In this document: piece after piece, positions 45,971-56,112 of the stretch
Position numbering within the stretch: position 1 is the first letter of the stretch
Layout: each line of letters starts with the position of its first letter
Source: Hoylesella nanceiensis DSM 19126 = JCM 15639
GTDB lineage: Bacteria; Bacteroidota; Bacteroidia; Bacteroidales; Bacteroidaceae
Direction of reading: 5' to 3'
Length of the DNA: 64,000 bases
NCBI RefSeq assembly: GCF_000379965.1
Contig: NZ_KB904327.1
Coordinates: 310,001 to 374,000, forward strand
Translations under genes and position numbers: made by a program
Notes under the pieces: generated by a model
What the model was told of the DNA's origin: nothing
Database searches by the model: none
What the model saw: the letters and a program-made list of their open reading frames with translations, nothing else

Positions 45971-45978
45971 CAAATATA
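45971..45978 (-). promoter_or_regulatory. sppA: -7 promoter element for sppA
   Basis: Minus-strand TATATTTG fits TAnnTTTG. It is 89 bases before the preferred ATG at 45882 and 26 before the alternative at 45945. Confidence 0.55.
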
Positions 45979-45989
45979 GCAAATTATTT

Positions 45990-46061
45990 TAATAGTATAA
46001 GTATTTGTAGCTATAAACTTTCACCTAAAAGAAAGTTATTTCTACTTTTCTTATACTATTA
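45990..46061. other. Nested inverted repeat between pcrA and sppA
   Basis: A perfect 12-bp outer repeat, TAATAGTATAAG (45990-46001) with CTTATACTATTA (46050-46061), encloses an inner 7-bp hairpin AACTTTC (46016-46022) with GAAAGTT (46031-46037). It may act as the pcrA terminator or another RNA structure; no clear T-run follows. Confidence 0.5.
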
Positions 46062-46119
46062 TTCATGGTTTTTCTATTAGTCTTTACAATCTTAAACCAA
46101 TAGAATGAAAGTAAAAAGA

Positions 46120-48531
46120 TTAGCCTATGATGGTGAATTTGGCAAACTTAAGTAGCAATTGTTTGGTGCCTATATTCGCAAACTCTACTGTTGCTTTAGC
46201 ATTTTCACCTGTTCCTTCTAATTGTAAAACCTTTCCTTTGCCAAATCGTTGATGCTCAATTATTGCTCCAATGTTCAATTCTCCTGCCGAAGTAGATGTA
46301 CTTTCAACCTTTGTTTCTGCGTTTGTTGGATTGATAAGACGATTCACTTTAACTAGTCTTCCACCCTCTTTTACCAATCGTTGTTTAAATCTTTCTGAGA
46401 AAGGATCAACCTTTGGTTCAGGTTTTCGTAGTCCAACAATACGTGGTTTTGCATCTGCCATAAACTGAGAAGCCACTGGGTGACTATTTTGAGCATTCAT
46501 TCTCGAATTATTTTGCATTGACATTGCATTGTAAGAGCTATGCTTTAATGAGCTAAAAGCATTGCTATTATCATCAAATTCGATATGTTTTTTATCCAAT
46601 TCTTCTACAAATCTACTTCTATTGTTAAACTCCACATTACCAAAACGATATCTATTTTTAGCAAAAGTAATAGTACAACGCTTCTCTGCTCGTGTGATAG
46701 CAACATATAAAAGACGTCTTTCTTCTTCTAACTTACGCAAAGAATCGCACATCATCGGACTGGGAAAGATGTTCTCTTCCAATCCTACAATGAAGATATT
46801 GGGATATTCTAATCCTTTTGAAGCATGTATTGTCATCAACGAAACCTTATTGTCTGTATCGTCACTTGAATCTGAATCAGATAATAAAGCAACCTGTTGC
46901 AAGAAATCTGGTAATCCTATTGAAGCACCCTCTCCTTCTTCTTTACGAGCATCTACAAACTCTTGAAGACTATTAATGAATTCTTGTATATTCTCTTGGC
47001 GTGACAATCCTTCAACATCTGTACTCGAAAAGATGTCTGCTGTAATTCCACTTTCTTTTATAATCTGCATTCCTAATACAAAAGCATCTTTCTTATCAAG
47101 TTGCTCTATAAAACCTTTTATTAAGTCAACAAATCCCGAAAGTTTTGTTATTGTACCCTTGTTGAGCGATACATTGTATTTTGTAGGTGAAGAAATTACT
47201 TTCCATAGGCTTACATTATGTAAACGAGCTGCATCAATAACCTTTTGAATTGTAGTGTTTCCAATGCCTCGAGTAGGATAATTAATAATTCTTCTTAAGG
47301 CTTCTTCGTCAGAAGGATTAACCACAAGTCGAAAATATGCAATGACATCTTTTATTTCCTTGCGTTGATAAAAGCTGAGTCCTCCATAAATAACGTATGG
47401 AATTTGCATCTTTCTTAGTTCATCTTCAAAAGCTCTGCTCTGCGAATTTGTACGATATAAAATGGCAAAATCTTTATATTCTTCGTCAAATTTACGTCGT
47501 ATTTTATTAATATCTCTACAAACGATAGAGGCTTCTTCTCTATCTGAGGCAGCTTCTTTTACTACGAGTTTCTCCCCTTCTTCTTGCATACTATAAACAT
47601 CTTTGGGGATTTGATGTTTATTATATTTAATTAATCCGTTTGCTGCTTGAACGATATTCTGTGTTGAACGATAGTTTTGTTCAAGTTTAAAGAGTTTTGA
47701 ATCGGGATAAACTTTCTGAAAATTTAGTATATTATCTATGTTAGCACCACGGAAGCCATATATACTTTGTGCATCATCTCCAACAACACAAATATGTTGT
47801 TTCTCTTTGGTTAACAAGCTAACAATCTGTTGTTGCACTGAGTTGGTATCTTGATACTCGTCTACTAAGATATAAGAAAAAAGGTTCGCATACTTTTGTC
47901 TGATTGCTTCATGCTCCTTAAATAACCTATAAGTGTTCATTAGTAGGTCGTCAAAATCCATGCAATTGGCATTAAGACATCGTTGAGTATAAACCTTATA
48001 GATACTGTGCACCAATGGAATATTATCTCTTTTATCTCGTTCAATAAGTTCTGAATCTGATGTATATTGCTCCGAAGAGATGAGCATATTCTTGGCCATA
48101 CTTATTCTTGAAGATATGCTTGCGGGCTTATAAGTTTTATCATCTAATTGAAGTTCTTTCACGATTGTTTTAATTAACGAGCGTGAATCACTTTCATCAT
48201 AGATCGTAAAGTTACGTTGATAACCTATTGAAGCAGCTTCACTTCGAAGAATTCGTGAAAAAATAGAATGAAAAGTACCCATTTGTAATTGACGGGCAGA
48301 CTGCTCTCCCACTAAAGTTGCTATTCTTTCTTTCATTTCATTAGCAGCTTTATTGGTGAAAGTCAAAGCCAAGATGGTCCAAGGCATAAAGCCTTTTTCT
48401 ATCAAATACGCAATTTTATAGGTTAGAACACGTGTTTTTCCAGATCCAGCTCCTGCTATAACCAGTTGTGGTCCTGATAGATATTCAACCGCATCTCTTT
48501 GCTTTTCATTTAATTCATTCAAAAGATTCAT
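46120..48531 (-). CDS. pcrA: UvrD/PcrA-type superfamily 1 DNA helicase
   Basis: A 803-residue 3'-5' DNA helicase acting in repair and in clearing replication blocks. Motif I GAGSGKTRVLT, motif II LVDEYQDTNSVQQ, motif III VGDDAQSIYGFRGA, motif IV EQNYRS, motif V SLMTIHASKGLEY and motif VI LLYVAITRAEK are present. The C-terminal ending (GAIIEHQRFGKGKVLQLEG) is the PcrA-type RNA-polymerase-interaction domain. Start at ATG 48531 (MNLLNELNEKQRD); the longer frame to 48558 adds nine non-family residues. Confidence 0.95.
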   Translation of the reverse strand: MNLLNELNEKQRDAVEYLSGPQLVIAGAGSGKTRVLTYKIAYLIEKGFMPWTILALTFTNKAANEMKERIATLVGEQSARQLQMGTFHSIFSRILRSEAASIGYQRNFTIYDESDSRSLIKTIVKELQLDDKTYKPASISSRISMAKNMLISSEQYTSDSELIERDKRDNIPLVHSIYKVYTQRCLNANCMDFDDLLMNTYRLFKEHEAIRQKYANLFSYILVDEYQDTNSVQQQIVSLLTKEKQHICVVGDDAQSIYGFRGANIDNILNFQKVYPDSKLFKLEQNYRSTQNIVQAANGLIKYNKHQIPKDVYSMQEEGEKLVVKEAASDREEASIVCRDINKIRRKFDEEYKDFAILYRTNSQSRAFEDELRKMQIPYVIYGGLSFYQRKEIKDVIAYFRLVVNPSDEEALRRIINYPTRGIGNTTIQKVIDAARLHNVSLWKVISSPTKYNVSLNKGTITKLSGFVDLIKGFIEQLDKKDAFVLGMQIIKESGITADIFSSTDVEGLSRQENIQEFINSLQEFVDARKEEGEGASIGLPDFLQQVALLSDSDSSDDTDNKVSLMTIHASKGLEYPNIFIVGLEENIFPSPMMCDSLRKLEEERRLLYVAITRAEKRCTITFAKNRYRFGNVEFNNRSRFVEELDKKHIEFDDNSNAFSSLKHSSYNAMSMQNNSRMNAQNSHPVASQFMADAKPRIVGLRKPEPKVDPFSERFKQRLVKEGGRLVKVNRLINPTNAETKVESTSTSAGELNIGAIIEHQRFGKGKVLQLEGTGENAKATVEFANIGTKQLLLKFAKFTIIG

Positions 48532-48589
48532 TCTCTTATATATTATTTTTGGTTTCAAGAAAAGTTCAAATTATGAATAATAACAGTTT

Positions 48590-49288
48590 TTATTTAGGGT
48601 CTTCTCCTTCTTTTGGCATCAAAGGAACATGTCTCATTTGAACTAAAATCTGTTTTTGTCGCTTACGAATATATGCACTTGGATGAGCACTATTAAACTT
48701 AATAGGATTGGGAAGCGTTGCTGCTATAAGAGCACAGTCACTTCTTGTTAGCTCATTTGCATTGGCTTCGAAATGGTATTTAGCAACTGCACTAACTCCA
48801 TAAATACCTTTTCCCATTTCAATAGAATTGAGATACACTTCCATTATACGCTGTTTGCTCCACATTAGCTCAATTAATGCAGTGAAATACACTTCAAATC
48901 CTTTTCTTATCCACGAACGACCAGGCCAAAGAAATAGATTCTTTGCAGTTTGTTGAGATATGGTACTTGCTCCCAACTTCTTGCCATTCTTCTTCATATT
49001 GTGTATTGCAGCCTTCTCAATAGCATCATAATCAAATCCATGATGCTTCATAAAACGCTGATCTTCACTTGCAATAACAGCGACAGGCATGTACTTTGAC
49101 ATCTCAGAAAGAGGCACCCAAGAATGATGTATGCCTGCTCCTTCATCGTCTCCAGAATGTTGTATGTAGCGTATAATCATCAACGGGGTGATATATACGG
49201 GCATAAAACGATATAAAACCACTGCAAGAATACTACTTCCAAAGAACAAAGCGAGTGTCCAACGTATAATTTTTCGTAATAATCTCAT
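48590..49288 (-). CDS. mtgA: Monofunctional peptidoglycan glycosyltransferase MtgA
   Basis: A 232-residue GT51 enzyme with an N-terminal membrane anchor (about 8-28). The catalytic Glu lies in [35 protein letters not shown] and the second Glu in [16 protein letters not shown] follow. It polymerises lipid II in the periplasm without a transpeptidase domain. It lies 58 bases before pcrA on the same strand. Confidence 0.94.
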   Translation of the reverse strand: MRLLRKIIRWTLALFFGSSILAVVLYRFMPVYITPLMIIRYIQHSGDDEGAGIHHSWVPLSEMSKYMPVAVIASEDQRFMKHHGFDYDAIEKAAIHNMKKNGKKLGASTISQQTAKNLFLWPGRSWIRKGFEVYFTALIELMWSKQRIMEVYLNSIEMGKGIYGVSAVAKYHFEANANELTRSDCALIAATLPNPIKFNSAHPSAYIRKRQKQILVQMRHVPLMPKEGEDPK

Positions 49289-49300
49289 AATAATAAAAGA

Positions 49301-49322
49301 GGAGCACTCGCTATGGTGCTCC
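49301..49322 (-). terminator. Intrinsic terminator between the OmpA lipoprotein gene and mtgA
   Basis: GGAGCAC (49301-49307) pairs with GTGCTCC (49316-49322). On the minus strand the T-rich TCTTTTATTATT follows. Confidence 0.6.
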
Positions 49323-49359
49323 CCATTTTTAATGCTTTTATAATAAGTTTCTTCTCTTC

Positions 49360-50037
49360 TTATCTTAAAGTACCATTGTTGGCAGCATTAACCATTGCTT
49401 GACTTGCATATAAATACACTTCAACACGACGGTTTTGTTGACGTCCACTAGCTGTAGAGTTGCTAGCAACTGGCTCTGAACTACCTTTACCTTGGATGTT
49501 TTTGAATTGAGATCCTGTTACACCACATGACTCTAAGTAGTTAACAACACTACGAGCACGACTGTTACTCAAAGGAATATTGATTCCATCGTTACCTGTA
49601 GAGTCTGTATGTCCATAGATATCAACATGACAATCTCTGTTATCTTTCAATATAGTTGCAAACTTTGCAAGGTCATTCTTACTTGTTTGGCTTAACACTG
49701 CCTTGTTTGTTGGGAATAAAATTCCACTATCAAATGTCACTTTAACAGCCTTTAAGCCGTTCGCATCTGTAATTTCTTCAACCTTTGCAGTTTTTACTTT
49801 TGATGCAGTTTCTTTGGCAACCTTATCCATGTGACGGCCAATTATTGCGCCAGCACCTGCTCCTACAGCTCCACCAATAGCGGCTCCAACAGCTGTGTTA
49901 CCTGCAATCTTTCCAATAATAGCACCTAAAACGGCACCACCACCTGTACCAATAAGGGCACCAGTTCCTTGTTTTGTCTGACAACTTAGTACTGTTAAAC
50001 AACACATACCAAGTGTTATTACCTTTACTTTCTTCAT
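49360..50037 (-). CDS. OmpA-family lipoprotein with glycine-zipper region
   Basis: A 225-residue lipoprotein (lipobox ending at Cys19 in VLSC). A glycine zipper (about 27-67; alternating G/A with [17 protein letters not shown]) precedes an OmpA C-terminal peptidoglycan-binding domain (about 95-210), with [23 protein letters not shown] and the [10 protein letters not shown] signature. It resembles E. coli YiaD and probably tethers the outer membrane to peptidoglycan. It is divergent from proS, with back-to-back promoters. Confidence 0.9.
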   Translation of the reverse strand: MKKVKVITLGMCCLTVLSCQTKQGTGALIGTGGGAVLGAIIGKIAGNTAVGAAIGGAVGAGAGAIIGRHMDKVAKETASKVKTAKVEEITDANGLKAVKVTFDSGILFPTNKAVLSQTSKNDLAKFATILKDNRDCHVDIYGHTDSTGNDGINIPLSNSRARSVVNYLESCGVTGSQFKNIQGKGSSEPVASNSTASGRQQNRRVEVYLYASQAMVNAANNGTLR

Positions 50038-50068
50038 AATTTACCTGTAAAATTAATATAACTCATTG

Positions 50069-50076
50069 CAAAGGTA
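50069..50076 (-). promoter_or_regulatory. -7 promoter element for the OmpA lipoprotein gene
   Basis: Minus-strand TACCTTTG fits TAnnTTTG, 32 bases before the ATG at 50037. Confidence 0.6.
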
Positions 50077-50119
50077 ATTCTTTTTTATCACAACCCATTT
50101 ATTTACCAACATTTTTTTG

Positions 50120-50127
50120 TACTTTTG
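50120..50127 (+). promoter_or_regulatory. proS: -7 promoter element for proS
   Basis: TACTTTTG fits TAnnTTTG, 39 bases before the proS ATG at 50166. A near -33 match (TTTA) lies 18 bases upstream. Confidence 0.6.
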
Positions 50128-50165
50128 CAGCCAAATTAAACAATACAATAATATAGAAATAACTT

Positions 50166-51647
50166 ATGCCAAAGGAACTAAAAGAACTCACTAAAAGAGC
50201 TGAGAATTATAGTCAGTGGTTTAATGATCTTGTCATTAAGGCTGATTTAGCTGAACAATCAGCTGTTAGAGGTTGTATGGTTATTAAGCCATATGGATAT
50301 GCTATTTGGGAGAAAATGCAACAACAACTCGACAAAATGTTTAAAGAAACGGGTGCCCAAAATGCATATTTCCCTCTACTTATTCCTAAATCATTCTTAA
50401 GTAGAGAAGCAGAACACGTTGAAGGATTTGCGAAAGAATGTGCAGTTGTTACTCACTACCGTCTAAAGAACAGCGATAGTGGTGCAGGAGTAGTTGTTGA
50501 TCCATCTGCAAGATTAGAAGAAGAACTTATCATTCGTCCTACATCTGAAACCATTATATGGAACACTTACAAGAATTGGATTAAATCTTGGAGAGATCTT
50601 CCTTTGATGTGCAACCAATGGTGTAATGTAATGAGATGGGAAATGCGTACCCGTCCATTCTTAAGAACATCTGAATTTTTGTGGCAAGAAGGTCATACTG
50701 CTCACGCAACAAAAGAAGAAGCAGTTGAAGAAGCACGTAAGATGTTAGGTGTTTATGCAACATTTGCAGAAAAATGGATGGCAGTTCCTGTTCTTCAAGG
50801 CGTAAAAAGTGAAAGCGAAAAGTTTGCAGGTGCACTTGATACATATACTATCGAGGCTATGATGCAAGATGGAAAAGCACTTCAAAGTGGTACATCTCAC
50901 TTTTTAGGACAAAACTTTGCAAAATCATTTGACGTAACATTCTTGAATAAAGAGAATAAAGCAGAATACGTATGGGCTACATCTTGGGGTGTATCTACAC
51001 GTCTTATTGGTGCTTTAATTATGACTCATAGCGATGACAATGGTTTGGTTCTTCCTCCAAAGCTTGCTCCTATTCAGGTTGTTATCATTCCTATTGCAAA
51101 GGGAGAAGAACAATTATCTGCTATCACAGAAAAGCTTCAACCAGTTATTTCTAAGCTAAGAGAAAGTGGTATTAGCGTTAAATTCGATGATAGTGATAAC
51201 AAACGTCCTGGATTCAAGTTTGCTGATTATGAGTTAAAGGGTGTTCCTGTTCGTCTAGTTATGGGTGGAAGAGACCTTGAAAGCAATACTGTTGAAATCA
51301 TGAGACGTGATACTCTTGAAAAAGAAACTGTTTCATTAGACGGAATTGCAGAACACATTATACAGCTATTAGATCAGATCCAAGACAATATCTTTGAGAA
51401 AGCTCGCAAGTATAGAGATGAAAGAGTCTATGAATGTGAGAACTATGAAGAGTTTAAAGAAAAAGTAAAAGAAGGCGGTTTCTTCCTTTGTCACTGGGAC
51501 GGTACAGCCGAAACAGAAGCTAAAATCAAAGAAGATACACAAGCAACTATTCGTTGTGTGCCCTTTGCTTACGAACAAACAGAAGGTGTAGACATGGTTT
51601 CTGGTAAGCCATCTAAATACCGTGTCATCATTGCAAGAAGCTACTAA
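50166..51647 (+). CDS. proS: Prolyl-tRNA synthetase, eukaryote/archaeal-like short type
   Basis: A 493-residue class II synthetase of the type without the editing insertion (about 480-500 residues, against 570 for the E. coli type). Motif 2 [20 protein letters not shown] with [10 protein letters not shown] and motif 3 [14 protein letters not shown] are visible, followed by the anticodon-binding domain (about 285-390) and a C-terminal zinc-like domain ending in the RSY motif. It charges tRNA-Pro. This form is usual in Bacteroidales. The transporter gene follows by 24 bases. Confidence 0.95.
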   Translation: MPKELKELTKRAENYSQWFNDLVIKADLAEQSAVRGCMVIKPYGYAIWEKMQQQLDKMFKETGAQNAYFPLLIPKSFLSREAEHVEGFAKECAVVTHYRLKNSDSGAGVVVDPSARLEEELIIRPTSETIIWNTYKNWIKSWRDLPLMCNQWCNVMRWEMRTRPFLRTSEFLWQEGHTAHATKEEAVEEARKMLGVYATFAEKWMAVPVLQGVKSESEKFAGALDTYTIEAMMQDGKALQSGTSHFLGQNFAKSFDVTFLNKENKAEYVWATSWGVSTRLIGALIMTHSDDNGLVLPPKLAPIQVVIIPIAKGEEQLSAITEKLQPVISKLRESGISVKFDDSDNKRPGFKFADYELKGVPVRLVMGGRDLESNTVEIMRRDTLEKETVSLDGIAEHIIQLLDQIQDNIFEKARKYRDERVYECENYEEFKEKVKEGGFFLCHWDGTAETEAKIKEDTQATIRCVPFAYEQTEGVDMVSGKPSKYRVIIARSY

Positions 51648-51671
51648 ATAAATAATTAATAATTTTTGACA

Positions 51672-53366
51672 ATGAAATGGTTAGACTATCTATTTAATAA
51701 CACTGAGTCTGTTGCCCACATTGCATTATTATTTGCTTTAGTAATCTCTATCGGAGTATTATTAGGTAAAATAAAAATTGCAGGTATTTCGCTTGGTGTT
51801 ACATTTGTACTTTTTACTGGTATCATTGCAGGACACATTGGGTTCACTGCTCCCATACCAATTCTTACTTTTGTACAAGACTTCGGTTTGATTCTATTTG
51901 TATTCTGTATTGGTCTACAGGTGGGGCCTGGTTTCTTCGAAAGTTTTAGAAAAGGAGGAGTAACCTTAAATATGTTATCGACAGTAACGATTCTTCTAAA
52001 CATCTTAGTGATGTTTGGTTGTTATTATCTTTTCTTCGATACATCTAACCCACACAACCTTCCAATGATGGTAGGAACACTCTTTGGAGCTGTAACTAAC
52101 ACTCCTGGACTTGGTGCTGCCAATGAAGCTTTGGTGTCTGTGTTCCCTAATGAGGCCACACGACCAATGATTGCAAGTGGTTATGCTTGTGCTTATCCTC
52201 TTGGAGTACTTGGTATCATTGGAGCAACTATTGCAGTTCGCTACATCTGTAAGATCAATCTTGAGAAAGAAGACAAACAACTTGCAGAGGCAGAAGCAGA
52301 GAATCCACATGCTAAACCACACCAAATGTACTTAAAAGTACGTAACTCTTTCATCGTAGGAAGAACCCTTAAACAAATATCTGAGTTCTTGAATCGTGAA
52401 ATGGTTTGTACTAGAATGTTACAAAATGGAACAATTATTATTCCTAATCAAGAAACCATTTTCAACTTAGAAGATGAAGTTCTTATCGTGTGTGCAGAAG
52501 GAGATTATGAAGCTATTCAAGCTTTTATTGGCCCTGAAATTGAAGCTCAATGGAAAGAAGAGCCTCAAGCTCAACCACTGATTTCAAGAAGATTAATTGT
52601 AACAAATCCTTCTATTAATGGTAAAACTCTTGGTCGTTTGAATCTTTCTAGCATCTACGGAGTAAACGTAACACGTATTACTCGTCAAGGAATAGACTTG
52701 TTCGCAACAAGAGATCACCGTTTCCAAATTGGTGATAGAATTATGGTTGTAGGTCCAGAAGACAACGTAAATCGTGTAAGCTCATTGGTTGGTAACTCTA
52801 CCCGCCACCTAGATGCACCAAATATTGCAACAATCTTTATTGGAATTGTTGTTGGTATCATCTTCGGAAGTATTCCAATCAGCCTTCCAAATATGCCCGT
52901 TCCTCTTAAGTTAGGTATTGCTGGAGGTCCACTAATCATCTCTATTCTCATTGGTCGCTTTGGATATAAATTCAAACTTGTATCCTACACCACTACATCT
53001 GCAAATATGATGTTGCGAGAGATTGGTTTGGTTCTATTCCTTGCATGCGTTGGTATTAAGGCAGGGGCACACTTCTGGGATACTGTTGTACAAGGAGATG
53101 GATTGAAATATGTTTACACTGGTTTCATTATTACCATTATTCCTATCTTAATTATAGGAACAATTGCTCGAATGAAATTCAAGTTTAATTATTTCACCAT
53201 TATGGGAATGCTTGCAGGAACATACACTGACCCACCTGCTTTGGCGTACGCAAACCAAATTAGCAGCAGAGAAGCAGCATCTATTGGTTACTCAACCGTG
53301 TATCCATTAACTATGTTCCTCAGAATATTTACAGCACAATTAATTGTACTTTTCTTCTGCGGATAA
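51672..53366 (+). CDS. AspT/YidE-type putative transporter with two TrkA-C domains
   Basis: A 564-residue membrane protein with the AspT-YidE-YbjL layout. An N-terminal half with about five hydrophobic segments (FCIGLQVGPGFF, with GTLFGAVTNTPGLGAA) precedes two central cytosolic RCK_C/TrkA-C domains (about 215-385). A homologous C-terminal membrane half follows (GLVLFLACVGIKAGAHF, MLAGTYTDPPALAYA). Such proteins are aspartate/alanine exchangers or of unknown specificity. The ATG at 51672 is preferred over the TTG two codons upstream. Probably co-transcribed with proS. Confidence 0.87.
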   Translation: MKWLDYLFNNTESVAHIALLFALVISIGVLLGKIKIAGISLGVTFVLFTGIIAGHIGFTAPIPILTFVQDFGLILFVFCIGLQVGPGFFESFRKGGVTLNMLSTVTILLNILVMFGCYYLFFDTSNPHNLPMMVGTLFGAVTNTPGLGAANEALVSVFPNEATRPMIASGYACAYPLGVLGIIGATIAVRYICKINLEKEDKQLAEAEAENPHAKPHQMYLKVRNSFIVGRTLKQISEFLNREMVCTRMLQNGTIIIPNQETIFNLEDEVLIVCAEGDYEAIQAFIGPEIEAQWKEEPQAQPLISRRLIVTNPSINGKTLGRLNLSSIYGVNVTRITRQGIDLFATRDHRFQIGDRIMVVGPEDNVNRVSSLVGNSTRHLDAPNIATIFIGIVVGIIFGSIPISLPNMPVPLKLGIAGGPLIISILIGRFGYKFKLVSYTTTSANMMLREIGLVLFLACVGIKAGAHFWDTVVQGDGLKYVYTGFIITIIPILIIGTIARMKFKFNYFTIMGMLAGTYTDPPALAYANQISSREAASIGYSTVYPLTMFLRIFTAQLIVLFFCG

Positions 53367-53385
53367 AAGTATTTCAATAAAATAT

Positions 53386-53416
53386 AAAGGACTATATCGC
53401 TTTGATATAGTCCTTT
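53386..53416 (+). terminator. Intrinsic terminator of the proS-transporter unit
   Basis: A perfect 13-bp stem, AAAGGACTATATC (53386-53398) with GATATAGTCCTTT (53404-53416), a 5-base loop and a downstream T-run. Confidence 0.9.
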
Positions 53417-53619
53417 TTTTGTTTATAAGCTGATAGGTTCATTGTTATCGCCACTTATTATACCTATATTGAATTAGTGATAGTATTCACTTTTTATACT
53501 CTTCTACTACTTCTATTGCTTTATTATTGAGCATTATAAATATGTATAATACACTATAATAGAAGTTCATACTAAGCTTATCTAATCAAAATAGAGGAAG
53601 GTATTGTTTTATTTAAATA

Positions 53620-53707
53620 AAAGCTGTAAAATGAAAACAATGAGATTAATATATAAAAGTATTGGAATTGCCTAATAAAAAGAGTGCAATTAAATTATTA
53701 TGTCAAT
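53620..53707 (-). repeat. 22-bp periodic direct repeat array E (4 units, minus orientation)
   Basis: On the minus strand units begin at 53707, 53685, 53663 and 53641, 22 bases apart. Cores: ATTGACATAA, ACTCTTTTTA, AATACTTTTA and ATTGTTTTCA. Weak in-phase units may lie at 53729 and 53597. It is the most degraded of the six, 82 bases beyond the phosphohexomutase terminator in a 499-base convergent gap. Apart from the two terminators I see nothing else between 53417 and 53865. Confidence 0.55.
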
Positions 53708-53788
53708 GCTTTTCGCTACAAAGAAGAATAATCTCAGCCCCTGCTCTCCTATTGTAATGATTGGAATGGAGGCAGGATCAAATAAAAA

Positions 53789-53828
53789 GTCTAGTGTTCT
53801 ACTCCTTAAAAGGCATCAAACACTAGAC
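53789..53828 (-). terminator. Intrinsic terminator of the phosphohexomutase gene
   Basis: GTCTAGTGTT (53789-53798) pairs with AACACTAGAC (53819-53828) over a 20-base loop. On the minus strand CTTTTTATTT follows. Confidence 0.7.
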
Positions 53829-53865
53829 CTAAAAATATCTTTAATACTAACTGATTATGATGAGA

Positions 53866-55614
53866 TTAGTCTAAAGAAAGTTCTTTTTTAAACTCTTCAA
53901 TCTTTTCAAGTGCTTCTTTTACGCAACGTTCATAACAACCTGCGCATTTCATTTCGCCTTTTACTTCGAAGTAGAATTTAATCTTAGGTTCAGTTCCTGA
54001 AGGACGAACACTTACCTTATCACCATTCTCACAGAACCATTGTAGAACGTTACTTGTATCTGGCATCTCTAATTTTGTAACATTTCCATTAGCATCTGTT
54101 TGTTCTAGCTTAAGGAAATCTTTTGTAATTACGATTGGAGAATCACCAAGTTGCTTTGGAGGATTGTTTCTAAAGTTCTCCATCATTTGCTTAATTTCAT
54201 CAGCACCAGTCTTTCCAGGACGAACAACATTTACTGTAAATTCGTGTGAGAAGCCATATTCTAGGTATATTTCCATTAGCAAGTCGTATAGAGTCTTACC
54301 TTGATCTTTAGCGTATGCGCAAATTTCTGCGAGCAAACACATTGCAGAAACAGCATCTTTATCACGCACAAAGTCTTCTGCCATGAATCCATAACTCTCT
54401 TCACCACCGCCAATATATTGTTTAACTCCTTCGAATTCCCTAATCTCTCTAGCAATCCATTTGAAGCCAGTGAAGCAGTCTATCATCTCAACATTGTTCT
54501 TATCAGCAATCTTCTTGATAAGTTCTGTTGTTACAATAGTTTTCACAATGAAGTCGTTAGGCTGCATCTTGCCTGTCTTTATTCTGTTGGTAATGATGTA
54601 ATAAAGGAAGATAAGACATGTTTGGTTACCATTGATAAGTACCCATTCACCCTTATCATTTTTACAAGCCATACCTACTCGGTCTGCATCTGGGTCTGAT
54701 GCCATAACGATGTCGGCATCAATTTCTTTTGCATCACGTAGCGCTAGAGTTAGAGCTTCACCATTTTCAGGGTTAGGACTTACAACTGTTGGAAAGTTTC
54801 CGTCTTTCACCATTTGCTCTTTTACAGTGTAAACCTTTTCAAATCCCCATCTCTTTAAGCTTTCAGGAATAAGAGTTCGTCCTGCACCATGTAATGGAGT
54901 ATAAACAATTTTAAGGTCTTTATGACGTTCAATAACTGCAGGATCGATACTTAAAGTCTTGATTCTATCTAAGTAAAGATCATCAATTTCCTTACCAATG
55001 ATTTGGATTAGGTCGTTATTTGCATTGAATTTAACATCTTCAATCTTCACTTTTTCTACCTCATCGATGATACCTTTATCGTGAGGAGCAAGCACCTGAG
55101 CACCATCATCCCAGTAAGCTTTGTAGCCATTGTATTCTTTTGGATTGTGACTTGCTGTTAGATTCACACCTCCTTGACATTTCAATTCACGAATTGCGAA
55201 TGACACTTCAGGTGTAGGACGCAAGTCATCAAATAGATAAACCTTTATTCCATTGGCAGAAAAGATAGCTGCAACGGTCTCAGCAAACAATCTACTATTG
55301 TTACGACAATCATGACCAACAACAACAGAGATAGTTTCTTTATTTGCAAAAGACTTCTTAAGATAATTAGCAAAGCCTTGAGTTGCCATTCCAACAGTAT
55401 AGATATTCATTCTATTAGAACCTGCTCCCATGATACCACGCAATCCTCCTGTACCGAATTCAAGGTCTTTATAGAAGCTATCTATTAGTTCTGTCTTGTC
55501 AGAATTATCAAGCATAGCTTGCACTTCTTTTCTTGTTTCTTCATTAAAAGAAGAAGACAACCACTCTTTTGCTTTGTTTTCGCAAGAAATAATTAGTTCT
55601 TGGTTATTTTCCAT
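53866..55614 (-). CDS. Phosphoglucomutase/phosphomannomutase (phospho-sugar mutase)
   Basis: A 582-residue alpha-D-phosphohexomutase. The phospho-serine loop GGVNLTASHNPKEYNGYK, the metal loop ASDPDADRVG, the sugar-binding GGGEESYG and the C-terminal phosphate loop VRPSGTEPKIKFY are intact. It interconverts glucose 1- and 6-phosphate, possibly also other hexose or pentose phosphates, linking glycogen, cell-envelope sugars and glycolysis. The length fits the PgcA/PGM2-like subgroup. Monocistronic, with promoter and terminator. Confidence 0.93.
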   Translation of the reverse strand: MENNQELIISCENKAKEWLSSSFNEETRKEVQAMLDNSDKTELIDSFYKDLEFGTGGLRGIMGAGSNRMNIYTVGMATQGFANYLKKSFANKETISVVVGHDCRNNSRLFAETVAAIFSANGIKVYLFDDLRPTPEVSFAIRELKCQGGVNLTASHNPKEYNGYKAYWDDGAQVLAPHDKGIIDEVEKVKIEDVKFNANNDLIQIIGKEIDDLYLDRIKTLSIDPAVIERHKDLKIVYTPLHGAGRTLIPESLKRWGFEKVYTVKEQMVKDGNFPTVVSPNPENGEALTLALRDAKEIDADIVMASDPDADRVGMACKNDKGEWVLINGNQTCLIFLYYIITNRIKTGKMQPNDFIVKTIVTTELIKKIADKNNVEMIDCFTGFKWIAREIREFEGVKQYIGGGEESYGFMAEDFVRDKDAVSAMCLLAEICAYAKDQGKTLYDLLMEIYLEYGFSHEFTVNVVRPGKTGADEIKQMMENFRNNPPKQLGDSPIVITKDFLKLEQTDANGNVTKLEMPDTSNVLQWFCENGDKVSVRPSGTEPKIKFYFEVKGEMKCAGCYERCVKEALEKIEEFKKELSLD

Positions 55615-55660
55615 AATCGTATGTAATTTATTAATTGTCGTTTTTTAATTCTTATTGTAG

Positions 55661-55668
55661 CAAAGATA
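55661..55668 (-). promoter_or_regulatory. -7 promoter element for the phosphohexomutase gene
   Basis: Minus-strand TATCTTTG fits TAnnTTTG, 47 bases before the ATG at 55614. Confidence 0.6.
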
Positions 55669-55713
55669 ATCATTTTTATTCATACTTATAGCATTATTAC
55701 AAGTCTTTTTTCG

Positions 55714-55721
55714 TATTTTTG
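55714..55721 (+). promoter_or_regulatory. -7 promoter element for the DUF4491-rlmH unit
   Basis: TATTTTTG fits TAnnTTTG, 34 bases before the ATG at 55755. Confidence 0.6.
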
Positions 55722-55754
55722 CACCATTCAAAATAACAAAGGTAACAGAAAGAA

Positions 55755-56087
55755 ATGGAATTTTATTATAAAGGTGTTCTCATCGCAATTAGTACATTTA
55801 TTATCATAGGAGTGTTCCACCCTATTGTCATTAAAGTAGAATATTACTTTGGAACAAAACTCTGGTGGGTATTTTTAGTAACAGGAATATTATCTGTATG
55901 TGCAGCTCTTTTCATTGAAGATGTATTTATCTCTTCTCTATTTGGGGTACTTGGTGCGTCATTATTATGGTCTATTGGAGAAATCTTCGATCAAAAGAAG
56001 CGTGTAGAAAAAGGTTGGTTCCCTATGAATCCTAAAAGAAAAGACGAGTATTCTATTCGCGAAGAGGATAAAAAAGAGAATCAATAA
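55755..56087 (+). CDS. DUF4491 family small membrane protein
   Basis: A 110-residue protein with three hydrophobic segments (about 7-27, 36-53, 57-77) and a charged C-terminal tail (KKRVEKGWFPMNPKRKDEY). It matches DUF4491, a family of unknown function found mainly in Bacteroidota and Firmicutes. It precedes rlmH by 25 bases and shares its promoter. Confidence 0.8.
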   Translation: MEFYYKGVLIAISTFIIIGVFHPIVIKVEYYFGTKLWWVFLVTGILSVCAALFIEDVFISSLFGVLGASLLWSIGEIFDQKKRVEKGWFPMNPKRKDEYSIREEDKKENQ

Positions 56088-56112
56088 CCATATTCATAAT
56101 ATCATTCTATAA

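Noticed and set aside
53700-53891. 63-residue rightward ORF in the convergent gap after the AspT-like gene
   Set aside because: It runs through repeat array E and the phosphohexomutase terminator and reads antisense into that gene's end, with no promoter and no recognisable protein pattern.
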